Positions 8,537-16,987 of a stretch of DNA of 64,000 bases are shown in pieces (position 1 is the first letter of the stretch; the number at the start of each line of letters is the position of its first letter). The translations under genes and the position numbers were made by a program. The notes under the pieces are model-generated. The model made no database searches. It was not told the DNA's origin and saw nothing but the letters and a program-made list of their open reading frames with translations. Source of the stretch: an uncultured Pseudodesulfovibrio sp. (lineage in GTDB: Bacteria; Desulfobacterota; Desulfovibrionia; Desulfovibrionales; Desulfovibrionaceae); assembly GCF_963664965.1 (NCBI RefSeq), contig NZ_OY761823.1:10001-74000 (forward strand), in the 5' to 3' direction.

Positions 8537-9199
8537 TTACTTCTGCATTTCCTGCACCAGGGTGGCAAACACCTGTTCCTTGTCGAGTTCGGTGGTGTCG
8601 ATGGTCACCGCGTCATCTGCGGCTTTGAGCGGAGCGACGGCACGATTGCGGTCCTGATGATCGCGTTTGGCGATCTGCTCCTTGAGTTCTTCAAGATCAG
8701 CGGGCTTGCCCATCTGCTCAAGCTGATGAAAACGACGCGCGGCACGCTCCTCGACAGAGGCATCAAGAAAGAATTTGCGGGGTGCTTCAGGAAAAATGAC
8801 GGTTCCCATGTCACGCCCTTCGGCCACAAGGGAAAACCGTGCGCCAAGGCTCTGCTGCGCTTCTTTCAGAAACGAACGGACGACCGGCAGGGTTGCCATG
8901 TTGGACGCCCACATGCCGACCTCTTCGGTGCGGACTTCATTGCCGATGGGGGTACCGTTCAGGGAGAGTATCGATTCTTCGCCGATGCCGGACAGAGTGT
9001 ATTCGAAAGAAGCCAGTTCGGACTTCAGTTTGTCCTCATCCCATTCCCATGACCCTTCACCGAGTTTCCACGCCACGGAGCGGAACATGGCCCCGGTATC
9101 AAGATAGGGAATACCCAGCTCACGGGCGAGTCGTTTCGCCATGGTGGATTTTCCCACACCGGCCGGACCGTCAATGGTGACAATCAGCAACTTACCCAC
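8537..9199 (-). CDS. cmk: Cytidylate kinase
   Basis: Phosphorylates CMP/dCMP with ATP. 220 residues from a GTG at 9199, chosen because GGAGAGG lies 6 bases upstream and the protein then begins with the usual KLLIVTIDGPAGVGKST. A longer frame to 9244 would add an unrelated tail inside hisC. The P-loop is GPAGVGKS, followed by YLDTGAMFR (NMP binding), AEGRDMGTVIFP and the Arg-rich lid (RAARRFHQL). It overlaps the hisC stop by 8 bases, which implies translational coupling with that gene. Confidence 0.95.
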   Translation of the reverse strand: MGKLLIVTIDGPAGVGKSTMAKRLARELGIPYLDTGAMFRSVAWKLGEGSWEWDEDKLKSELASFEYTLSGIGEESILSLNGTPIGNEVRTEEVGMWASNMATLPVVRSFLKEAQQSLGARFSLVAEGRDMGTVIFPEAPRKFFLDASVEERAARRFHQLEQMGKPADLEELKEQIAKRDHQDRNRAVAPLKAADDAVTIDTTELDKEQVFATLVQEMQK

Positions 9200-10289
9200 C
9201 AAGCACCTCTCCGAGCGTTTCAATGAATTTCCGGTTTTCCGCATCCGTTCCCATGTTCACGCGAATGCACTTGCCCAGTCCGAAACTGGCGAGCGGACGC
9301 ACGATAATGCCTTTCTTCAGCAAGGCCTTGAACACGGCCTGCGCGGGCTTGGGCGGTTCGAACATGACGAAATTCGCCTGACTGGGCCACACCTTGCAGC
9401 CGATCTTGGGCAACTCTTCAAGCATGTACTCACGACCGCGCATGACCAGTTCCAATGTCTGGTTGTAGAAGGTGTCATCATTGAGCGCGGCCACAGCGGC
9501 ATCCTCGGCAAGCAGATTGACCGTGAACGGGATGCGTGCGTTTTTCATGTATCTGGCAAGCTGCGGCGGCAGGATACCGTATCCGACCCGCAACCCGGCA
9601 AGGCCGTAGGCTTTGGAAAATGTCCGCAGCACGACCAGATTTTCAAATTTATCGTATGCCTGCACAGGGGTATAGGATTCCGGCGGCCAGACAAAGTCAA
9701 TGTACGCCTCGTCCACAACCAGCAGGCAGTCTTCCGGGAGGACTCCCGCAAGCACGGACAGATCTTCCACGCTGGCAGCCTGCCCCGTGGGATTGTCCGG
9801 ACTGGTGACGAACACCATGGCGGTCCGTTCGTCAGCGGCTTCGGCCAGCCTGTCCAGCGGCAGCTCGAAGTTGTCGCCCCGCTCCACCTCTCGGTATTCC
9901 ACGCCCGAAAGCTTGGCACACATGCGGTACATGGAAAAACAGTGCTCGTAACAGACCACGTTGTCGCCGGGACGGGCCTTCATGCGGAACAGCATGTCGA
10001 TGATTTCATCGGAACCGTTGCCCACAAGGATGGATTCCTCAGGGACTTCTACATGACGGGCAATCTCTTTGACCAACCGGGGGGAATGGTTTTCAGGATA
10101 ACGGAAGGCGCGTTCCGCATTCCGGGAAATAACTTTCTGCACGATCGGCGAAACACCGAGCGGATTCTCGTTGCTCGCGAGCTTGATGACCGACGACAGG
10201 CCATAACGCTCCTGTATCTGTTCGATGGTCAGGCCCGGTGTGTACGGATCGAAATCCATGATTGCCGGACGGACGCTGAACTCTCTCAT
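9192..10289 (-). CDS. hisC: Histidinol-phosphate aminotransferase
   Basis: A PLP-dependent class I/II aminotransferase of histidine synthesis; 365 residues from the ATG at 10289 (GGGGAGAGGG just upstream). Visible family marks: LASNENPLG near the start, NGSDEIIDML, TSPDNPTG, VVDEAYIDF, the PLP lysine in TFSKAYGLAGLRVGY, and the phosphate-binding Arg in RVNMGT near the end. It is first in a two-gene unit with cmk. No other his genes are nearby. Confidence 0.95.
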   Translation of the reverse strand: MREFSVRPAIMDFDPYTPGLTIEQIQERYGLSSVIKLASNENPLGVSPIVQKVISRNAERAFRYPENHSPRLVKEIARHVEVPEESILVGNGSDEIIDMLFRMKARPGDNVVCYEHCFSMYRMCAKLSGVEYREVERGDNFELPLDRLAEAADERTAMVFVTSPDNPTGQAASVEDLSVLAGVLPEDCLLVVDEAYIDFVWPPESYTPVQAYDKFENLVVLRTFSKAYGLAGLRVGYGILPPQLARYMKNARIPFTVNLLAEDAAVAALNDDTFYNQTLELVMRGREYMLEELPKIGCKVWPSQANFVMFEPPKPAQAVFKALLKKGIIVRPLASFGLGKCIRVNMGTDAENRKFIETLGEVLGG

Positions 10290-10328
10290 TTTCCCTCTCC
10301 CCATGATATGATGCTGATCCAAAAGGCC

Positions 10329-10358
10329 AAAAAAGAAGAACGGCCGAAACCGTTCTTC
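10329..10358 (-). terminator. Rho-independent terminator of the universal stress protein gene
   Basis: Read on the minus strand, a 9-pair stem (GAAGAACGG with CCGTTCTTC, at 10335-10343 and 10350-10358) is followed by a run of six T. It stands between the stress-protein stop and hisC and separates the two units. Confidence 0.85.
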
Positions 10359-10402
10359 TATAATGTTTGCTTTCCCCAGTAAAGGGAAACTCTGGCAGGC
10401 CG

Positions 10403-10843
10403 CTAGCTGGGGCGAACCGTGAGAACCGGAGCGGGCGACGACTTGACCACCTTTTCGGCCACCGAGCCGAACAGGATGCGGTCAATGCCCTTGCGTCCAT
10501 GGGTTCCCATGACGATCATGTCGCAGCCCTCGGCCTTGGCAATGGCAAGGATTTCCTCGGCCGGATAGCCGGTCACGACCTTTCCGGTCACGTTGAGATT
10601 CTTGAAATTGTCCTTGACGAATTCGTTCATGGTGTCTTCGGCCCCGGTCACGATCTCGCCGACAAAACTTTCAATGGAACTCGGCGGCACATGGAAGCCG
10701 ACGTACTGGCTCAAGGATGGGGCGACATATACCACGAGCACATCCGCACCGGCGCACCCTGCCACCATGTTTGCATAATCAGCCACCATGGGGCTGTATT
10801 CTGAAAAATCAACCGCGCACAAAACCTTCTTGATATCGGCCAT
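10403..10843 (-). CDS. Universal stress protein (UspA family)
   Basis: 146 residues, one Usp domain. The N-terminus ADIKKVLCAVDFSEYSP gives the first strand and the adenine-side Asp. The ATP-binding signature is complete in GTHGRKGIDRILFGSVAE and the following SSPAPVLTVR, so this should be the nucleotide-binding type. The start is well marked by AAAGGAGGAG. It is a single gene with its own terminator (10329-10358) and is divergent from the orphan gene at 11145. Function is only known broadly: survival under stress or anoxia. Confidence 0.92.
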   Translation of the reverse strand: MADIKKVLCAVDFSEYSPMVADYANMVAGCAGADVLVVYVAPSLSQYVGFHVPPSSIESFVGEIVTGAEDTMNEFVKDNFKNLNVTGKVVTGYPAEEILAIAKAEGCDMIVMGTHGRKGIDRILFGSVAEKVVKSSPAPVLTVRPS

Positions 10844-11093
10844 GACTCCTCCTTTGTTCCGGTTTCACCGGATTCATCGCCCAATTTCACATGATTTCGA
10901 AATTTCTGGACGCATAATAAACGGATTATCCTATCTAAAGAATGCCAGAGCCTTGGTCCATAGACAACTTTTTTTTTCTACATTATCATGTATCCATGCT
11001 TCAGATCGGCCAGCACGTCGCATCGGCATTTTTTTCCGGGGGCTTCGGAACAAAAAAATCAATCTTTTCGGCATATTGTTGAACGTTACAGTT

Positions 11094-11108
11094 TGGCAGG
11101 GTTCTTGC
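11094..11108 (+). promoter_or_regulatory. Sigma-54 (-24/-12) promoter candidate
   Basis: TGGCAGGGTTCTTGC keeps the invariant GG and GC with the correct ten-base gap, against the consensus TGGCAC-N5-TTGC. It lies 37 bases before the ATG at 11145. The rest of the 301-base gap 10844-11144 is AT-rich with T and A runs; I see no other gene there. Confidence 0.6.
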
Positions 11109-11144
11109 TGAATTAAGGCAAACCACTGGATAGGAGTAGGAACC

Positions 11145-11609
11145 ATGAAGATCCGTCCAGATCAGATCGAGGGCGTTCAACCGGAGCAAACGCAACGGAA
11201 GAACAAGGCAAAAACGCAAGGACCGGCCTTCGGGGATTTTCTCAATCAGGAAGTGGCCAAGGGCACAGCGCCCGCAGCCGCACAGGGCATTGCCCCTCCG
11301 CCGATTGTGAATCCCCTGATTGGCGCCCAGGCCACGGCTCCCGTACAGCGTATCGACGCTGACGACACCGCTGTGACAGGTCAGGTGGAGTCCATCCTCG
11401 ACAAATGGGACAACTATGCCGCAGCACTCGCAGGCCCGGAATCAGGACTCAAGTCCGCTTACGGGACGCTTGATGAAATCGCGGCTGACGTCGATGCGCT
11501 CAAGAACGGCCAGACCGATCTCGCACCCGGCCTCAAGTCCATTGTCGATGAACTGGATGCCATGACCACCGCCGAGCGGTTCAAGTTCAACCGGGGTGAC
11601 TACGTGTAG
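11145..11609 (+). CDS. Orphan 154-residue protein behind a sigma-54-like promoter, unknown function
   Basis: Strong start signal (GGATAGGAGTAGGA before the ATG). The N-terminal 75 residues are polar and Ala/Pro/Gln-rich, so probably disordered. Residues about 75-140 look helical (VTGQVESILDKWDNYAAAL; TLDEIAADVDALKNG; LKSIVDELDAMTTAERF) and the tail is KFNRGDYV. There is no signal peptide or membrane segment. It stands alone, with a sigma-54 promoter candidate upstream and two hairpin-T-run terminators downstream. In this group sigma-54 commonly drives flagellar genes, so a flagellum-linked role is possible, but I recognise no domain. Confidence 0.75.
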   Translation: MKIRPDQIEGVQPEQTQRKNKAKTQGPAFGDFLNQEVAKGTAPAAAQGIAPPPIVNPLIGAQATAPVQRIDADDTAVTGQVESILDKWDNYAAALAGPESGLKSAYGTLDEIAADVDALKNGQTDLAPGLKSIVDELDAMTTAERFKFNRGDYV

Positions 11610-11614
11610 CCTCC

Positions 11615-11634
11615 GGTCAGGAGCTGACCTTTTT
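11615..11634 (+). terminator. First terminator after the orphan gene
   Basis: GGTCAG, loop GAG, CTGACC, then five T: a short classical stem and T-run 6 bases after the stop. A GC-rich 11-pair hairpin follows at 11637-11663 without a T-run. Confidence 0.75.
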
Positions 11635-11689
11635 ACGCCCGGATCGCACAGAGCGATCCGGGCGGCCCTTGATGGGAAAAATCAAAAAT

Positions 11690-11716
11690 AGCCTGCACGA
11701 TTGTGTGGGCTTTTTT
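11690..11716 (+). terminator. Second terminator after the orphan gene
   Basis: A nine-pair stem (AGCCTGCAC with GTGTGGGCT, two G-U type pairs) and a six-T run. With the first terminator it gives strong insulation from the next gene. Confidence 0.6.
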
Positions 11717-11857
11717 CGTTGAAAAAAAAGAAACGCCAAGCCCCCCTCTCCTTTCACCAACACCATACGCCCCGGTTCTTTCCGGCACCGGCTTGCCTCA
11801 TGCACTTCTCTGTGACATTCAGGAAGATGCAATCTTCATAATGCAAGGAGTCTTCGC

Positions 11858-12739
11858 ATGCATGGGCGGTTTTCACTTTTTCTCTGTGGCCTGATTCTCT
11901 TTGTCTCCTGCGGCTGTGCCGTCCACCAAAGGCAGCAGGATGCCCCGCTGCAAGCAGCCGAAGTGAACGGCGTACACCTCGGATATCGCATTCTAGGCAA
12001 CGGCCCTCCCCTCTTGTTGATCATGGGATACGCAGGAACCATGGACGTATGGGACCCGGCCATGGTGAGCGAGTTGGCGCTGCAAAGGACAGTCATCCTC
12101 TATCGATAACCGCGGCATGGGACATTCGACCATCGACGGCACGCCTTTGACCATGAAGCTGATGGCCTCGGACGCCGCTGAACTGCTAAAGGCAATCGGA
12201 ATTGACCGCGCCGATGTCATGGGATGGTCCATGGGGTCGATCATCGCTCAGGAAATGGCGCTCGCGTATCCGGACAGGGTGGGCAAAATGATTCTCTACG
12301 GGACAGCCGTGGACTCGGCCCCGGTCAAAGCCGCGTTGGATGGCATGGTGCGCTGAGTCACAAGGAATTTGTGGCGCGACTGTTTCCCGACGCATGGAAA
12401 GAGCTGCACCCCGATATTTACTCACGCCTCCCCTCGACCTCCATTACACCATCAGCCGAGGTTATTGGTCGACAATACAAAGCCTTGGTCAACTGGCCCG
12501 GAACAAGGGAACGACTCGCCACGCTGAACAAGGAAACACTCGTCATTGTGGGACAGGATGACCGGATTACGCCGCCTGAGCAGGCCATGGCAACAGTCAG
12601 TCTCATTGAAGGAGCATGGCTCACCCGGTTCAAGGGGGCCGACCACTGGCTGATGTATCAGGCGGGAAAGGACATGGCTTCCGTAATTGAGGGGTTTCTC
12701 AGTGTGCAGGGAGATTTGATTCTTTCTTCCCAAAGATAG
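11858..12739 (+). pseudogene. Lipoprotein-type alpha/beta hydrolase broken by two compensating frameshifts
   Basis: AAGGAG lies 7 bases before the ATG. The product begins with a lipoprotein-like signal (FLCGLILFVSCGC) and enters an alpha/beta hydrolase fold (GNGPPLLLIMGYAGT). One extra C at about 12104 breaks the frame within what should read VILYDNRGMGHS. The middle part, in the next frame, carries the nucleophile elbow GWSMGS. A one-base loss near 12345 returns to the first frame, which supplies the acid (VIVGQDD) and the His (GADHWLM). The whole triad is therefore still encoded across two frames. It is either a recent pseudogene or two read errors in homopolymer-poor sequence. Its end abuts a family 2 repeat. 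Confidence 0.85.
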
Positions 12740-12916
12740 AAAAGGCAAAAGACGAAAAAGCATAAATCCAGTCGCTTTCGCTCCTTCCATGCCCTCCCGG
12801 CGGGGTTCTTTCTTTTTCCAAAGCAGAAAAGAAAGAACGAAAGAAACTGCTTTTGTTCGTAACTTCACCGCCTAGTATCTTCGAAGCCAAGAATCTGATC
12901 AAACCGGGCCGCTCCC
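12735..12916 (-). repeat. Intergenic structured repeat family 2, short related copy (C), inverted
   Basis: On the minus strand it shares the two ends of the element at 13251-13510: a CGGCC...GATCAGATTCT start (12890-12916) and a GGAAGGAGCG...AGCGACTGGATT end (12768-12789). The middle is a long hairpin, GTTCTTTCTTTT pairing with AAAAAGAAAGAAC. It lacks the inner AGGA hairpins of copy A. Confidence 0.65.
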
Positions 12917-13050
12917 GAATCCAGTCGCCGGGGACGGCTCCGGATTCGAAGAGCCACGGCTTCCGTTTTGTCAGCTTCTAGGCTTCGAAGATGAGGGCTA
13001 GTGTTGGTCTTCGTGTGAACAAACATGAAAGGCAAGCAGGGAAACATTGA

Positions 13051-13146
13051 ATGACGAGACCTTGGTTCATTGCTGCACTTGCCCTCTTATCTCCCTTGCC
13101 ATCCGAAGTAACCCCGAATGAGCCAATTAAACCTCACAAGCCTTAG
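13051..13146 (+). CDS. Possible 31-residue ORF with a hydrophobic start, doubtful
   Basis: MTRPWFIAALALLSPLPSEV at the start could be a signal peptide; the remainder is short and Pro/Lys-rich. The upstream AGGG is weak and 9 bases away. It lies between two inverted family 2 repeats, so it may be a leftover rather than a gene. The gap 12740-13585 holds no other gene I can support. Confidence 0.18.
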   Translation: MTRPWFIAALALLSPLPSEVTPNEPIKPHKP

Positions 13147-13250
13147 AAGCTGACTGATCGGGGAAGGCGACTTTGGTTGTAGAATATGTATGAACCCACA
13201 TAATCCCGTACTGACCGGAATGGCAGGGACTACGCTTTTCATGGAGTGGA

Positions 13251-13510
13251 GCCGCCCCGATCAGATCAGATTCTCGGCGGTGAGGACTTGGCGGGTAAAT
13301 CAAGAAAAGGCCGCGTTTCTTTGGTACTTTCTTGGGGCGGCTCAGCCACAAATCCGCAGGACAGCGGATTTGGACGTGGCGGTCCTCCGCAACGCCTCGC
13401 AGGGGTGAGCCACAGGACGTGGCGAATCAAAAAGTACCGCCGTCCGCGCAGGACACGGAAGGAGCGTCAGCGACTGGATTTTGGCCTTTCGCTTTTCGCT
13501 TTTTGCTTTT
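13251..13510 (+). repeat. Intergenic structured repeat family 2, copy A
   Basis: An outer stem GGTACTTT (13323-13330) with AAAGTACC (13431-13438) encloses several hairpins. AAATCCGC and GCGGATTT (13350-13371) hold the loop AGGACA. GCGG and CCGC hold TCCT. GCCAC and GTGGC (13409-13423) hold AGGAC. The core 13347-13430 matches 25816-25896. Outside the core the ends match the inverted copy at 12735-12916. Confidence 0.75.
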
Positions 13511-13537
13511 GCATTTTATCTTTCATCCCATAAGAAA

Positions 13538-13559
13538 GGCCGCCCTTCTTCAGGCGGCC
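13538..13559 (-). terminator. Hairpin terminator after the transaldolase-like gene
   Basis: GGCCGCC (13538-13544) pairs with GGCGGCC (13553-13559); on the minus strand it is followed by TTTCTT. It lies 26 bases after the gene's stop. Confidence 0.65.
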
Positions 13560-13585
13560 CTTCCTTTTTCTTCCTCCCAAAAAAA

Positions 13586-14233
13586 CTACTCCCCCTGAAA
13601 CGCCTCCCAATCCGCCAAAAACGCAGCCAGACCGTTATCCGTGAGCGGATGCTTCATCAACTGCATGATCGTCGCATATGGTAATGTAATGACATCCGCC
13701 CCGATCAACCCGGATTCCAGAACATGCATGGGGTGCCGCACGCTGGCGACAAGAATTTTGGTCTCGAACCCGTAGTTGTCAAAAATGGTCCGCATCTGAT
13801 CCACGCCTTCCATGCCGCTGTGCGTCAAGCCGTCAAGCCGCCCCACAAAAGGAGAGACGTACGTCGCACCCAATTTCGCCGCGAGCAGGGCCTGCGCCGG
13901 AGAAAACACCAGCGTCACATTCGTCTTGATGCCGCGTTCCCGCAACTCCCGCAGCGTCTTGAGTCCTTCGGCAATCATGGGAACCTTGATCACTACATTC
14001 TCACCGAATGAAACAAGATCCTTGGCCTCCTTGACCATCTCCTCATACGTCGTGGCAATGACTTCAAGACTGACTGGCCCATCTACCAAAGCACATATTT
14101 TTTCTGCCTGTTTCCGCCAATCGCCCCCCTCACGGGACATCAACGTGGGATTGGTTGTCACGCCGTCGAGCAACCCAAGTTCCTTTACTTCGAGCATCTG
14201 GTCGAGATTGGCCGTATCGAGAAAGAACTGCAT
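13586..14233 (-). CDS. Fructose-6-phosphate aldolase / small transaldolase family
   Basis: 215 residues from the ATG at 14233, preceded by AAGGAGG; the longer frame to 14332 lacks support. This is the short TalC/FSA subfamily: MQFFLDTANLDQM, DGVTTNPTLM, the Schiff-base lysine in NVVIKVPM at about residue 84, TLVFSPAQALLAAK and SPFVGRLDG. Such enzymes either make fructose 6-phosphate from dihydroxyacetone and glyceraldehyde 3-phosphate or act as transaldolase; sequence alone does not separate the two. It is a single gene, divergent from the cobalamin cluster. Confidence 0.9.
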   Translation of the reverse strand: MQFFLDTANLDQMLEVKELGLLDGVTTNPTLMSREGGDWRKQAEKICALVDGPVSLEVIATTYEEMVKEAKDLVSFGENVVIKVPMIAEGLKTLRELRERGIKTNVTLVFSPAQALLAAKLGATYVSPFVGRLDGLTHSGMEGVDQMRTIFDNYGFETKILVASVRHPMHVLESGLIGADVITLPYATIMQLMKHPLTDNGLAAFLADWEAFQGE

Positions 14234-14386
14234 GCATCCTCCTTGCTGAAATCGTGTAATAAACAACCCATTTTCAAGCTTCCACGACCCATACCATATT
14301 TTCGGATTTGGGAAAACAATATGCGATCTCATATCTCTCTCCGATTCCCCTTTCCCCCGACGCCTCTTTTGTTTACATTACCTGCC

Positions 14387-15631
14387 ATGCCGAACATGGA
14401 ACCCGTTCAGGTCATCGGGCTGGCACCCGGTTCACTTGATATCACCCCCTTTGCCAAAGACGCTCTCGCCAACGCCGACATGGTTGTCGGCGGGAAACGT
14501 CTGCTCGCTTCCTGCCCGGACAGCCTGCTCCACACCGATGCCGAAAAACTTCCTATTTCCGGCCCGCTCGGACCGATCTTCAAGAAAATTGAAGACACGG
14601 CATTCAAAAAGAAAAAAGTCGTCATTCTCGCGGACGGCGACCCGCTCTTCTTCGGCATCGGCAAGCGACTGACCGAAGAACTGGGTCGGGAAAACCTGAT
14701 TTTCGAACCGAGCACGTCCACCATGCAGGTGGCGGCCTCACGGCTGGGTCTACCGTGGCAAAAAATGGACTTTGTCTCCCTGCACGGACGCACGGATTTT
14801 TCGCCGCTCTATGCGGCACTGGTCCGCGCCGATCTCATCGCCGTGTTTACCGATGCGACCAACACTCCTGCGGAAGTGGCGCGTGCCCTGCTTGAACGCG
14901 GTGCCGACTGTTTCTCCATGACCGTGCTTGAAGATCTTGGGACGCCCGATGAAAAAATCCGACCGCTGGCCCTGCCCGAAACCTGGGGTATGGAATTCTC
15001 GGACCTCAACCTCGTCATTCTGGAAAGGCAGTATCCGCCGGAAATCCAGTTGACACTCGGCATTCCGGACCATTTCTACCTGCACCAGAAAAATCTCATA
15101 ACCAAACTGCCTGTGCGTGCCGCAGGACTGGCGCACCTGAATGTGGAGCCGTCCTCCACGGTCTGGGACCTCGGAGCGGGCTGCGGTTCCGTTTCCATCG
15201 AGGCCTCCCATCTGGCTCGACGGGGCCGGGTCTTTGCCGTGGAACGCCACAAGACGCGTGCCGCCATGATTCGCGAAAACATCCGTCGCACCGGCGCATG
15301 GCTGGTGGAAACCGTTTTCGGAGTAATGCCCGACTGCCTTCTCGACCTCCCGGAACCGGACCGCGTCTTTATCGGCGGAGGACTGGGCGGGCCGTCCAAC
15401 GAGGACACCTCCCTACTCAAACTGGCATGCGACCGCCTCAAACAGCGCGGCCGCATCGTGGCGCATTGCATCCTGCTCGACACCCTGCACACCGCCAAGG
15501 CCCATTTCCAATCCATCGGCTGGCATTTCGGCGTGACGCAGTTGCAGGCATCTGCCACGGATTCACTGGCCGGCGACCTGCGCTTCAAGGCCCAGAACCC
15601 GGTCTTCATACTGTGGGCCGAAAAGCCATAA
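14387..15631 (+). CDS. cbiET: Fused cobalt-precorrin-7 C5-methyltransferase and cobalt-precorrin-6B C15-methyltransferase (CbiE-CbiT)
   Basis: 414 residues if started at the ATG at 14387; ATGs at 14396 and 14321 are alternatives and none has a clear ribosome site. Residues 1-205 form the CbiE tetrapyrrole methylase (VIGLAPGSLDITP, VVGGKRLL, ILADGDPLFFGIG, STSTMQVAASRLGLPW). Residues 240-414 form the CbiT/SAM methyltransferase with decarboxylase activity (VWDLGAGCGSVSIEASHLA, AVERH, FIGGGLGG). One protein thus performs two late corrin-ring methylations and the acetate decarboxylation. It heads a cluster with a DEDDh exonuclease and cbiF. No cobalamin riboswitch is evident in front of it. Confidence 0.93.
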   Translation: MPNMEPVQVIGLAPGSLDITPFAKDALANADMVVGGKRLLASCPDSLLHTDAEKLPISGPLGPIFKKIEDTAFKKKKVVILADGDPLFFGIGKRLTEELGRENLIFEPSTSTMQVAASRLGLPWQKMDFVSLHGRTDFSPLYAALVRADLIAVFTDATNTPAEVARALLERGADCFSMTVLEDLGTPDEKIRPLALPETWGMEFSDLNLVILERQYPPEIQLTLGIPDHFYLHQKNLITKLPVRAAGLAHLNVEPSSTVWDLGAGCGSVSIEASHLARRGRVFAVERHKTRAAMIRENIRRTGAWLVETVFGVMPDCLLDLPEPDRVFIGGGLGGPSNEDTSLLKLACDRLKQRGRIVAHCILLDTLHTAKAHFQSIGWHFGVTQLQASATDSLAGDLRFKAQNPVFILWAEKP

Positions 15632-15663
15632 GCCGCCTTTCATAAAAAACGACAAGGATATTC

Positions 15664-16203
15664 ATGCCTTTAACCATAGAAGACACCCGATTCGTAGCCA
15701 TTGATTTCGAGACCGCCGACCCCAAACGTGATTCCGCCTGCGCCGTAGGCATCGTGGTGGTGGACAAAGGGGAAATCGTGGACCGGGATTACCGGCTCAT
15801 CCGTCCGCCCCGAAAAAAATTCAATCCGTTCTGCGTCCGTGTCCACGGCCTGCACTGGGAAGATGTCTGTGACGAACCGACATTCGGCGACCTGTGGCCG
15901 GAACTGGAACCGCTGTTCAAGGACGCAGACTTCATCGTGGCCCACAACGCACCGTTCGATAAATCCGTGCTGCATACCTGCTGCAAGGAATCGGGCTGGG
16001 ACGCCCCGGAGCAACCGTTCCTGTGCACGGTGCAGCTCTCCCGCAAGACATGGGAACTGAGGTCCAACAAACTGCCGTCGGTCTGTGAATATCTCGGCAT
16101 CGAGCTGGATCATCACCATGCCGGTTCCGATGCCGAAGCCTGCGCGCTCATCGCTGTCAACGGCCTGCGCGACAATCCGGCATTCCTGAACAAGGTTCTG
16201 TAA
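15664..16203 (+). CDS. DEDDh 3'-5' exonuclease (DnaQ/epsilon-like)
   Basis: 179 residues, one RNase-T/DnaQ fold. All catalytic acids can be seen: DFET at about 16-19 (ExoI), HNAPFD near 100 (ExoII), and HHAGSDAEA near 153-161 (ExoIII, with the catalytic His). It matches stand-alone epsilon-like exonucleases used in proofreading or repair. It lies 32 bases after cbiET and its stop codon overlaps the first base of cbiF, so it is locked into the cobalamin operon although its job looks unrelated. Confidence 0.92.
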   Translation: MPLTIEDTRFVAIDFETADPKRDSACAVGIVVVDKGEIVDRDYRLIRPPRKKFNPFCVRVHGLHWEDVCDEPTFGDLWPELEPLFKDADFIVAHNAPFDKSVLHTCCKESGWDAPEQPFLCTVQLSRKTWELRSNKLPSVCEYLGIELDHHHAGSDAEACALIAVNGLRDNPAFLNKVL

Positions 16204-16964
16204 TGGGCAAAGTGTATTTCATCGGAGCCGGTCCGGGCGACCCGGAACTGGTCACGGTCAAGGGACAGCGCCTCATCCGCGAGGCGGACCTCGTGCTATA
16301 CGCCGGTTCACTGGTCCCGAAAGCCATCGTCCAATGCGCCAAAGACGGTGCCCGCGTGGAAGATTCCGCCCCGCTCAATCTCGAAGAAACCCATGCCGTG
16401 ATGATGGAAACCATCCGCGATGGCGGCATGGTCGCCCGCGTCCACACCGGCGATCCGTCCCTGTACGGCGCGATCCGGGAACAGATGGAATTGCTTGACC
16501 GCGACGGTGTTGCATACGAAGTGGTACCGGGCGTCACCGCCGGGTTCGCCGCAGCCGCTGCATCATGCCGTTCCTTCACCGTGCCGGAAGTGACCCAGAC
16601 GCTCATTTTCACCCGCCTTGCCGGGAAAACGCCGGTGCCGGACGACGAGCACCTGCGCGATCTCGCCGCGCACGGCTCCGCCATGTGCATCTACCTGTCC
16701 GCGGGCGATCCCGAAGGCATCCAGTCCGAACTGCTGGCAGGCGGCCTCGCCCCCTCCACACTGGTCATGGAAGCATACCGCGTGGGCTGGCCGCAAGAGA
16801 AGGTGGTCGCCACGGACCTCGGGCATCTCGCCGAAACCGCCCGTGAAAACGACTTCACACGCCAGACCGTGTTCCTGATCCTGCCGGGACAGGGCACGGA
16901 AGACGCAGGCACGGCAAAATCACTGCTCTACGACGACAATTTCAAGCACATGTATCGAAAATAA
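16203..16964 (+). CDS. cbiF: Cobalt-precorrin-4 C11-methyltransferase
   Basis: 253 residues, tetrapyrrole methylase family, close to the usual CbiF/CobM length. Motifs in order: VYFIGAGPGDPELVTVKG, LVLYAGSLV, ARVHTGDPSLYGAI, VPGVTAGFAAAA and SAMCIYLSAGD. It transfers a methyl group from SAM to C11 of the contracting ring. The start codon shares one base with the exonuclease stop. In this organism type the cobalt-first (Cbi) route is expected; the aerobic CobM reading is less likely. Confidence 0.95.
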   Translation: MGKVYFIGAGPGDPELVTVKGQRLIREADLVLYAGSLVPKAIVQCAKDGARVEDSAPLNLEETHAVMMETIRDGGMVARVHTGDPSLYGAIREQMELLDRDGVAYEVVPGVTAGFAAAAASCRSFTVPEVTQTLIFTRLAGKTPVPDDEHLRDLAAHGSAMCIYLSAGDPEGIQSELLAGGLAPSTLVMEAYRVGWPQEKVVATDLGHLAETARENDFTRQTVFLILPGQGTEDAGTAKSLLYDDNFKHMYRK

Positions 16965-16987
16965 AAGACAAACGGCAGGAGGACGCC

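Noticed and set aside
12740-13585. Insertion sequence or transposase in the repeat-rich gap
   Set aside because: No transposase-like frame; the open frames here are read-through of structured repeats.
14234-14386. Cobalamin riboswitch before cbiET (and before cobT at 38990-39151)
   Set aside because: No B12-box-like string; both gaps are too short and unstructured.
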